This document shows positions 14,565 to 19,853 of a stretch of DNA of 31,416 nucleotides, in pieces; within the stretch, counting starts at the first letter, position 1; each line of letters opens with the position of its first letter. Origin of the DNA: a virus. The DNA lies in IMG/VR virus record IMGVR_UViG_3300036790_000044, positions 1 through 31,416 of that record. One strand, written 5' to 3'. Made by a program: the position numbers and the translations under genes. The notes under the pieces were generated by a model, which saw only the letters and a program-made list of their open reading frames with translations, was not told the origin of the DNA and searched no databases.

Positions 14565-15150
14565 ATTCCCTCCATAGCTGCGTCAACGTGGACATCTTAG
14601 ACCCGTCACCATTATTCCTATCTGGGTGCCACTTGAGCGCTGCAACCTTGAATAGCTTTTTTGCCGTGCTACGATCCCTCGGGATGCTATCAAATGAGGG
14701 AAGCGCTAGCAGTTCGGCGAGCGTATCTCTGTCTGTCTTAGTAACTGCAACCTTCTCGATTACTTGATTGAAGTTGTTGAAGAATCCCGCCGCTGCCGTA
14801 TTATCCGGTTGCTTTACATAAGTTCGCGGTCGGTTCATGTTTTGGTATGCATCGTCACTCATGAACGATTGCCAGAGAGCATCTGTAGCATACGAGACTA
14901 ACTCGAAGACAGGCGCACCGTTGTCAAAGAACTTCTTAACTTTCTCCCAGTACTCGGAGTCGATCATCCACGTCTTAACGGTAGCATCCCATCTGCGCTT
15001 GCCAGCGGGAATCTGATTCACTGCCGAGACAGCTAACGCAAAGTGTTGTTTGTTTGGGATTGACTGATTAGGCCGCGACTGCGACCCGCTAAAGTGCAGC
15101 GTGGTGACTCCGAAACTATCAACGCAGTAATGAACGTACACATTTGCCAT
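14545..15150 (-). CDS. J-domain (DnaJ-like) protein
   Basis: This 201-residue protein has a C-terminal J domain (about 145-201): AKKLFKVAALKWHPDRN contains the diagnostic His-Pro-Asp that triggers Hsp70 ATPase. The N-terminal 90 residues contain RRWDATVKTWMID followed by WEKVKKFF, a pattern also seen in small DNA-helicase accessory (HARP-like) domains; that resemblance is tentative. J proteins recruit host DnaK to a client. Here the client would be chosen by the N-terminal part, the nearby VWA protein or the Cys/His protein. The order (J domain at the C-terminus) is inverted relative to canonical DnaJ and there is no Gly/Phe or zinc-finger region. Confidence 0.87.
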   Translation of the reverse strand: MANVYVHYCVDSFGVTTLHFSGSQSRPNQSIPNKQHFALAVSAVNQIPAGKRRWDATVKTWMIDSEYWEKVKKFFDNGAPVFELVSYATDALWQSFMSDDAYQNMNRPRTYVKQPDNTAAAGFFNNFNQVIEKVAVTKTDRDTLAELLALPSFDSIPRDRSTAKKLFKVAALKWHPDRNNGDGSKMSTLTQLWREYVEPTL

Positions 15151-15252
15151 AGCATCCCGTTCGCGCTAGGTGCGCGGTATCTGCTTTCCTCTACCTGCCA
15201 GCGTTCAATGAGTCCAGATAATAGGCCGGAATCAGTTTTCACTTAGTAAGTA

Positions 15253-15290
15253 GAGAAAAGAAGATGCGGGCACTTCTTTAGGGTGCCCGC
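15253..15290 (-). terminator. Intrinsic terminator after the 177-residue protein gene
   Basis: GCGGGCAC at 15266-15273 pairs perfectly with 15283-15290 (eight pairs, nine-base loop). On the minus strand the stem is followed by ATCTTCTTTTCTC. It lies 25 bases after the stop of the 15316-15849 gene. The T-run is interrupted by C residues, so it may be partial. It separates that gene from the J-domain/VWA cluster. Confidence 0.72.
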
Positions 15291-15315
15291 GTAGTGTCTC
15301 AGAAGAGTTACAGCC

Positions 15316-15849
15316 TTACTGCGCCGCATCTCCCATTGCGGAGATCATAGCACTGATCTGCGCTTCGCTAAGACCCGACATACGCAGCATCTTCACTGCG
15401 CGCTCAGATGGGCTAAGGTTGCGCCGCTTTGTCTCTTCATTCAGAAGATCGGAAGGATTGTAAACTTCCTCAGCGAAGACAAACTCAGGTGAACCATCGT
15501 CATTGGTTTCCGTGAGCTTCGCCGTTAGCTTCTGACTGAGCTTCTGTGACAGACCACGGTTGAAGATGTTAACGCGCTCATCTTCATCGGGAATGATCTG
15601 CGCAAACCCATCAACAGTTCCTGCACGCTGGACAATAACAGACTGTTCGGCTTGGCGTTTGAAACCTAGCTTATCCATCTCTTCATCTGTCTTATCGGTT
15701 GGCGCGGAGACAATCTTAACTTCCCAATCTGTCTTGTTCGCGTCCTTAGCGTTCGGAGTGCCCTTGACGTAACGGCGATAGACAACATTATCGGCCTTTA
15801 CGCTAACTGCGGCTTGCGACTGATCGGTTGTTACGGCTGTGGTGGTCAT
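15316..15849 (-). CDS. Hypothetical 177-residue protein with C-terminal helical tail
   Basis: The N-terminal 25 residues are Thr/Ala/Gln-rich and flexible; the middle is beta-rich and charged. The C-terminus, SERAVKMLRMSGLSEAQISAMISAMG, is a helix-turn-helix tail like those ending the two Cys/His proteins (9644 and 13974 genes). The ATG is preceded by GAGTCAAC. A terminator follows the stop, so this gene is likely expressed strongly and separately from the downstream cluster. No domain is recognised. The shared tail suggests a common binding partner, which is inference. Confidence 0.68.
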   Translation of the reverse strand: MTTTAVTTDQSQAAVSVKADNVVYRRYVKGTPNAKDANKTDWEVKIVSAPTDKTDEEMDKLGFKRQAEQSVIVQRAGTVDGFAQIIPDEDERVNIFNRGLSQKLSQKLTAKLTETNDDGSPEFVFAEEVYNPSDLLNEETKRRNLSPSERAVKMLRMSGLSEAQISAMISAMGDAAQ

Positions 15850-15871
15850 GATTGTTGACTCGTTTTCTGTC

Positions 15872-16126
15872 CTAGGGACGGTTGGGGAAGGTAGCCTCTA
15901 GACTACCTTCGATTAGGAACCGTAGCAGCAAATACGCTACTGCTATGCCGTGTGACTCCACGAAAATTGCTCTACCCCGTATGCCATACGTTGACGATAG
16001 ATACCCTGCCGCATTCGCTAGCTTGATCTGTCCACTGGTAGCATCACCCGTTGTATAGGGTGAGCGGTACTCGTGATAGACAGGCATTAGTCTAGCGTAT
16101 TCGACAGCGTCATCTAGTATCTGCAT
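15872..16126 (-). CDS. Hypothetical 84-residue protein
   Basis: This small protein has no recognised domain. A hydrophobic stretch (about 57-70, GIAVAYLLLRFLIEG) may be an amphipathic helix. A good AGGAGTCAAC leader precedes the ATG. Near the end of the gene GAAGGTAG at 15887-15894 pairs with 15903-15910, giving an eight-pair hairpin that lies within the last codons. Function unknown. Confidence 0.65.
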   Translation of the reverse strand: MQILDDAVEYARLMPVYHEYRSPYTTGDATSGQIKLANAAGYLSSTYGIRGRAIFVESHGIAVAYLLLRFLIEGSLEATFPNRP

Positions 16127-16218
16127 ATAGCGTTGACTCCTGTGATACGGGTGAATATGGAACAGCCATTAGTATACTACTTTGCAACGGCGAAACGAAA
16201 AATAATTTCAAACGATGG

Positions 16219-16452
16219 TCACTTCTTCAGATTACCATCGGCGTCGATCAACGTTGAAAATGTCTTGCCATCGGGCAAGTTTTGTGCTTGCGATTTTTCC
16301 GGTACTGGTACGATACTAATGCCTGAGTTAGTAAGCAGTTCGCTATCTGCTGAACTGGTAAACTCCTGCTCACATTCGAGCGAGCAAAAATCTGGATTAT
16401 GTCCCGTGCTAGTCGGATCAATATCGCCATCGCAATTAATGCAGTTAGCCAT
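16219..16452 (-). CDS. Small treble-clef-like zinc-finger protein (77 residues)
   Basis: The N-terminus has CINC (Cys4, Cys7) and FCSLEC (Cys23, Cys27), a spacing typical of short phage zinc fingers of the FCS/treble-clef kind. The rest is probably disordered. The ATG overlaps the upstream gene's stop. A role in binding nucleic acid or protein is likely but no target is visible. Confidence 0.75.
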   Translation of the reverse strand: MANCINCDGDIDPTSTGHNPDFCSLECEQEFTSSADSELLTNSGISIVPVPEKSQAQNLPDGKTFSTLIDADGNLKK

Positions 16453-17018
16453 TACTGTTTATCCTCAGGTTTAATACCGAAAATTGCGTCTAACTCATCG
16501 GCTTGTCTGCGTGATGTATCCTCGTCAATGTTTCCGCCGCGTGGTAATGCTGCTAGCTGGCGTGCTCTCTCTTCTGGACTGGCTAACGGATCATAGCCGC
16601 CTAGCTGATTAGTCAGTACGGATACATCGGCCCTCACAGCTACAGGTGCGCGATTCTCTACTGGCCGCGCAATGATAGCGCGCATGGCATCTGCTAATTC
16701 GGAGTTATGTTTGCGTTGCGCGGTAGTTCTGGCTGCACGTCGAGCGTTTTTAATCTTGAGTGCATCCAAGCGCTTTGTAACATTCGACTGCAAGCTAGCT
16801 GTAATCTTCATCTGCGTTCGCAATGGATGCAATGGACCTATAGGCCGCTCGGACTTAGCCATGTACTCAGCTAGTGACGCAGTCAACCTATCTAAAAATC
16901 GCACTTGTTCACTCAACCAAGTTATAGATTGCGACCCGCGATATATGTCTGAGATAGCTTCCAAGTCTAACTGATTCCTTCTTACTATCGTAGTTAGCAC
17001 GTCATCAGTTAATAGCAT
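16452..17018 (-). CDS. Hypothetical helical 188-residue protein
   Basis: A TTG at 17033 could open the frame, but the ATG at 17018 has a GGAG site at the right distance (GGAGTTAACCTGTATG), so I prefer it. The protein is helical throughout, basic in the middle (KNARRAARTTAQRK) and acidic at the end. No domain is recognised. The basic patch could contact DNA or RNA. It is the first gene after a 415-base gap and may have its own promoter there. Confidence 0.65.
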   Translation of the reverse strand: MLLTDDVLTTIVRRNQLDLEAISDIYRGSQSITWLSEQVRFLDRLTASLAEYMAKSERPIGPLHPLRTQMKITASLQSNVTKRLDALKIKNARRAARTTAQRKHNSELADAMRAIIARPVENRAPVAVRADVSVLTNQLGGYDPLASPEERARQLAALPRGGNIDEDTSRRQADELDAIFGIKPEDKQ

Positions 17019-17433
17019 ACAGGTTAACTCCAATCACCATAAGACAGGGTAACTCATTGATTGTAGGCCAGTCAAGTGTATTATCGAGGGTAGTCTCATG
17101 GCTAAATGGCACCTATCTATAATCGAATCAACAACTTAGACCGCTTTTGCCCTGCTAGGCGATTTTCAAAACGGGGTGAGAGTACACGCACCTTGCCGCC
17201 CTGCCTCTCTAGCGTATCGGCCCTCGACCCTCTTACGCTACAGTAATCATTGCTGCTACAGTAATCGTTCCCGCTATAAAGTAAGCCTGTAGCATAGTCT
17301 TCTTCTGTAGTAAAAAAAAAAATATTAGAAACAGTAGAACAAAAGGCCCGAGGTCATGAGGGAAGGTGGGTGTATATTTACCCTCGGTTTGAAATCGCCT
17401 ACATAGGCGTGAGCGGGGTATGTTGCAGATACA
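17019..17433. other. 415-base gap, AT-rich with repeats and hairpins
   Basis: No gene above 25 codons with a good start is seen. Contents: a run of 11 A at 17312-17322; the direct repeat at 17237-17266; a hairpin CGCCT-ACAT-AGGCG at 17396-17409; and a longer imperfect stem using CCGAGG at 17348-17353 and CCTCGG at 17382-17387, followed on the minus strand by GCCTTTTG. The latter two may stop transcription from the three small genes upstream. A 20-codon frame (17233-17295, minus) encodes a hydrophobic peptide. It may contain the promoter for the 17018 gene, but I cannot point to convincing boxes. Confidence 0.45.
17237..17266. repeat. Direct repeat GCTACAGTAATC, two copies 18 bp apart
   Basis: Identical 12-base copies lie at 17237-17248 and 17255-17266. 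The 18-base period places them nearly on the same face of the helix, as expected for protein-binding sites. The period is also a multiple of three, so it could instead reflect a repeated four-residue motif in the micro-frame that covers it. Confidence 0.6.
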
Positions 17434-17619
17434 TCAGGACTTGTCTAGTAACTGACGTGAGTACTCATCTCGAAGCAGCTGCAAACACTGCGCTGCCATC
17501 AAGTTACGATCGGCCTGAGCATCTGGAGCACTAGCACGCGCTACAGCATGAAAACGTGCTATACGCCGGGATTGCACGTATAGCACGATGGCGATAGCAG
17601 TAAACAGATGCAGTAGCAT
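17434..17619 (-). CDS. Small membrane protein (61 residues)
   Basis: A hydrophobic N-terminal helix (about 1-16, LLHLFTAIAIVLYV) is followed by a basic segment and a soluble helical tail. This arrangement suggests an inner-membrane anchor with the C-terminal part in the cytoplasm. The ATG overlaps the upstream stop (TAATG) and has a GGAGTC site. Third gene of the short leading cassette; its family is not recognised. Confidence 0.6.
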   Translation of the reverse strand: MLLHLFTAIAIVLYVQSRRIARFHAVARASAPDAQADRNLMAAQCLQLLRDEYSRQLLDKS

Positions 17620-17816
17620 TACCAGACTCCGCGCTGTAGCGCGGCGGCGCGTATAGCAGACTCTAGCGTCTCGACAGATACTAACTGTATATTGTTGCGG
17701 AGAAAAGCATTAACCCACCACATAAGTAAGTCATGGTCGCTAAACATCATAGTGTAATTGCTAGCATAGGGCAGAATTACAGTAAGTACGAAACGATGCT
17801 CAGTAGATACTTGCAT
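17619..17816 (-). CDS. Hypothetical 65-residue protein
   Basis: This small protein is of mixed helical and beta character, with no recognised motif and no strong membrane segment. A good GGAGG site precedes the ATG, and it overlaps both neighbours. It belongs to the first cassette transcribed leftward from the control region, where phages often keep host-takeover or exclusion genes. Its function is unknown. Confidence 0.6.
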   Translation of the reverse strand: MQVSTEHRFVLTVILPYASNYTMMFSDHDLLMWWVNAFLRNNIQLVSVETLESAIRAAALQRGVW

Positions 17817-18006
17817 ACAACCTCCGTGCTGCGCTGGCCAGATTGCCAGTAGTTAGATAATCCAATGAATGACCGGCGGCAAACACTAGCACGATCCACC
17901 ATGCTACGCCGCATCTGATAGCGTCTGCATCCCATGCTACGACTGCGACTATCATTGCTAGGCCGAACCATCTCATAGCGTCACCGTAATAGGTTACTGG
18001 TAACAT
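17800..18006 (-). CDS. Small membrane protein, first leftward gene (68 residues)
   Basis: Two hydrophobic segments are visible, about 13-25 (WFGLAMIVAVVAW) and 33-45 (GVAWWIVLVFAAG), consistent with a two-pass membrane protein. The ATG at 18006 has no obvious ribosome site. A second ATG at 17976 is possible and would remove the first ten residues. It is the gene closest to the divergent control region on the left. Could act in superinfection exclusion or host-membrane modification; this is inference from position and topology. Confidence 0.55.
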   Translation of the reverse strand: MLPVTYYGDAMRWFGLAMIVAVVAWDADAIRCGVAWWIVLVFAAGHSLDYLTTGNLASAARRLYASIY

Positions 18007-18050
18007 GCTATCATAGGTTACTACTGCGCTACAATACCACTATAGTTGTA

Positions 18051-18080
18051 TTGACATCATAGCTAGCGCTAGTGTACAAT
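18051..18080 (+). promoter_or_regulatory. Rightward sigma70-like promoter P1
   Basis: TTGACA at 18051-18056 and TACAAT at 18075-18080 are separated by 18 bases. The -35 box is a perfect consensus and the -10 differs at one position. It would drive the packaging/virion block, about 300 bases upstream of its first gene. Its -10 box lies in the centre of an inverted repeat, so it is probably regulated. Confidence 0.68.
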
Positions 18081-18089
18081 GCGCTAGCT
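18061..18089. promoter_or_regulatory. Operator candidate: 9-bp inverted repeat around the P1 -10 box
   Basis: AGCTAGCGC at 18061-18069 is the exact reverse complement of GCGCTAGCT at 18081-18089; the 11-base spacer contains TACAAT. A dimeric repressor bound here would block the promoter. The general abundance of CTAG/GCTAGC in this sequence slightly weakens the case. Candidate binder: the ribbon-helix-helix protein at 10377-10580, or a host factor. Confidence 0.55.
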
Positions 18090-18284
18090 GTTAGCTCCTA
18101 TGCTATTAGCAAACCAGTAAACATAGCCGCTCTGCCGCCAAAAAATAAATTGCCTGCGCTACGCGGCGGGGGGCGAGTCAAATAATTTTTCATAAATTCT
18201 ACTTTTTAATGCCATACAGTTATGTATACATGAAGATTATGCTATATTGACCCCTTGAGATACGCTTTGCAACCTTATATATGG

Positions 18285-18313
18285 TTGACAGCCCTGCGGG
18301 GGCGGGCCATACT
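18285..18313 (+). promoter_or_regulatory. Rightward sigma70-like promoter P2
   Basis: TTGACA at 18285-18290 is followed after 17 bases by CATACT at 18308-18313 (four of six -10 positions). The spacer is unusually GC-rich. It lies about 70 bases before the first rightward gene and may be a second, weaker start for the late block. Confidence 0.5.
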
Positions 18314-18381
18314 CGTAGCAGTGGGAGAGCGGCCAGTGGCTATGCTACCTGCGGACAACAGATGTATTGGGGAGGGACGCT

Positions 18382-18540
18382 ATGGCGGATTTGATTGCAC
18401 TTGAGCGGCAGATTAAACGCTCGCAAACTTTATCAGCATTAGCGTCCTATTTTTCATCTCCTGTAGCGCAGGCTGATAATACGCTAGTATTCACCACCCC
18501 CGACCCCGCCCCGAGCGAAGAAAAAGCGAAGGTAGCGTAG
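18382..18540 (+). CDS. Small leader protein of the packaging block (52 residues)
   Basis: The ATG has a strong GGAGGGA site seven bases upstream, and the TAG ends one base before the small-terminase candidate's ATG. The product has a helical N-terminal half and a Pro/Ala/Glu-rich, probably unstructured, C-terminal half. No motif is recognised. It may be a translational leader for the terminase gene or an accessory packaging protein. Confidence 0.68.
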   Translation: MADLIALERQIKRSQTLSALASYFSSPVAQADNTLVFTTPDPAPSEEKAKVA

Positions 18541-18541
18541 C

Positions 18542-19186
18542 ATGGCACACAACGGTGCTAAACGGGGGCGCAAGAACGGCGGGACAAACTTCCGTCGGCA
18601 ACATCGTATGCAGATTATGGCTCGGCTAGAAGCTACCGGCAATTACAGCGTGAATCAGCTCGCCAAGCATTTCGGATTACAAGCACAGACAATTTGTTTA
18701 ATGAGAGCGCAGCCTGAATATGTTCGGCTGCGAGCTTCTTATGTGACTGGCGTTCTGGACACTGTTTCAGATACAGTGCAGACTCTTGTTGAGTATCAGG
18801 CTCAGGAACTAGCTGACATGGTTCCTTCGTCGCTGCGAGTGCTACGAGATACGCTAGTTCGTGGGATGAATCAGAGTGCTACACTGGCCGAGCGTAAGAT
18901 GGCGCTTGACGCTACACGAGAGGTTCTTGACAGGAATGGGACATTTGCTAAAGTCAGCAAGTCAGAAGTTCATGTTAAGGATGTAGAAGACCTAAACGCT
19001 GAGAAACAGGTTCACGATGAGCTATCACTCCTACTCAAGTCAGCCGATGCCGCTCGAAACGGAGATACTGCTGCTGCTAAGGCGCTGGATGCGTTTGTCC
19101 AAGCGGCGGGTGATAGAGCGGCTCAGGATTCTATGGCGGAGCATATCAAGTTAGACGACTTTACAGTTACAGGACCGGTGCAATAA
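18542..19186 (+). CDS. terS: Small terminase subunit candidate (TerS)
   Basis: This 214-residue protein starts with a basic region, then a helix-turn-helix (about 34-56, YSVNQLAKHFGLQAQTICLM), then long helices expected to form an oligomerisation domain. KMALDATREVLDRNGTFAK at about 119-137 resembles the end of the helical core in several TerS families. TerS recognises the genome's packaging site and feeds DNA to TerL, which is encoded 0.7 kb downstream. The acidic C-terminus (about 140-214) may contact TerL. The ORF overlaps the lipoprotein gene by one base (TAATG). Sequence-only support is moderate; position is strong. Confidence 0.7.
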   Translation: MAHNGAKRGRKNGGTNFRRQHRMQIMARLEATGNYSVNQLAKHFGLQAQTICLMRAQPEYVRLRASYVTGVLDTVSDTVQTLVEYQAQELADMVPSSLRVLRDTLVRGMNQSATLAERKMALDATREVLDRNGTFAKVSKSEVHVKDVEDLNAEKQVHDELSLLLKSADAARNGDTAAAKALDAFVQAAGDRAAQDSMAEHIKLDDFTVTGPVQ

Positions 19187-19419
19187 TGTCTATTTACAAG
19201 ATTGTTGTTTTATTGTCTCTGGGCCTACTCTCTGGTTGTGCGCCGTTTAAAGTAACAGTGTACGGAACTACTGGCAAACAATACATAGCTCCTGATTTAT
19301 GTGGAGCTATATCTCAATGTAAACAAGCTAAGGAACTTGACTGCTACTACAATTCTTCAGTAGTTACTTCGTTGGATGGAAAATCCACTACTGTAGAAGT
19401 TTGTAAGGCAGCTAAGTAA
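19186..19419 (+). CDS. Small lipoprotein (lipobox LSGC)
   Basis: The N-terminus has a Lys, a hydrophobic stretch (IVVLLSLGLL) and LSGC at 15-18, a clear signal peptidase II lipobox, so the mature protein begins at Cys18 and is lipid-anchored. The mature part is small, with four further Cys residues that may form disulfides in the periplasm. In phages such lipoproteins are often outer-membrane spanins or exclusion proteins. Its place between terminase genes is unusual for a spanin. An i-spanin-like protein at 21741-22061 would be a possible partner. Confidence 0.75.
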   Translation: MSIYKIVVLLSLGLLSGCAPFKVTVYGTTGKQYIAPDLCGAISQCKQAKELDCYYNSSVVTSLDGKSTTVEVCKAAK

Positions 19420-19440
19420 GCTAACAATAAGGAGTCAATC

Positions 19441-19635
19441 GTGGCAAGATCACAAGATGCGCCTGTAGTATCAGCTCAGTTCGAGACACCTGGAGCCGAT
19501 CCACAAAAGAAGAAAGCTCCCAAGAAGCCAGCGACTACAGCAGGAACTGGTGATCCGCATGGAGTAGCCCCGGCCGCTGGACCGCAGAAGAAGAAACAGC
19601 CGTATGCGTCGAAGAACAATATCAACGTAATGTAA
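19441..19635 (+). CDS. Basic low-complexity protein (64 residues)
   Basis: It starts at GTG with AAGGAGTCAATC just upstream. The sequence is Ala/Pro/Lys/Gly-rich and includes two PQKKK segments, so it is probably unfolded and could bind DNA. The clean ribosome site is the best evidence for expression. No family is recognised. Confidence 0.55.
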   Translation: MARSQDAPVVSAQFETPGADPQKKKAPKKPATTAGTGDPHGVAPAAGPQKKKQPYASKNNINVM

Positions 19636-19691
19636 CGTGGCGAAGCCCATCGAAGATCAAATACTCAAATTTGAATGTGAGTGAGATTTAA

Positions 19692-19853
19692 ATGAAAATT
19701 GCTAGGAAACATATCATGCAAGCAATTGAAGCGGCTATGGAAAGTGACGGTGTAGCTTGTATTCAATTTAAAAAGTATACCATTTCTGTATCTGAATACA
19801 CCCAAGGACGTAAACTTTCTGGTATTCGTGTCGTGTGGTCAAAAAACAAATAA
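19692..19853 (+). CDS. Small hypothetical protein before the large terminase (53 residues)
   Basis: This short alpha/beta protein has no recognised motif. Its TAA is directly followed by the large-terminase ATG (TAAATG). The terminase ATG has no good ribosome site of its own, so terminase translation may depend on ribosomes finishing here. That arrangement supports this small gene being real. Confidence 0.6.
   Translation: MKIARKHIMQAIEAAMESDGVACIQFKKYTISVSEYTQGRKLSGIRVVWSKNK

Larger units (their letters stand above)
18007..18381. other. Divergent control region between leftward and rightward blocks
   Basis: This 375-base gap has no credible gene. It holds two rightward sigma70-like promoters, a palindrome around the first -10 box, an AT-rich stretch (about 18181-18250) with the palindrome TGTATACA, and a GC-rich patch at 18160-18176. 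A leftward promoter is expected but I see only a TATAGT-like -10 at 18039-18044 without a good -35. The AT-rich part could serve in replication initiation; there is no DnaA-type box I can name. Confidence 0.6.

Noticed and set aside
15033-15242. 69-residue frame upstream of the J-domain gene
   Set aside because: Largely overlaps the J-domain gene in another frame, lacks a convincing ribosome site, and nothing supports it.
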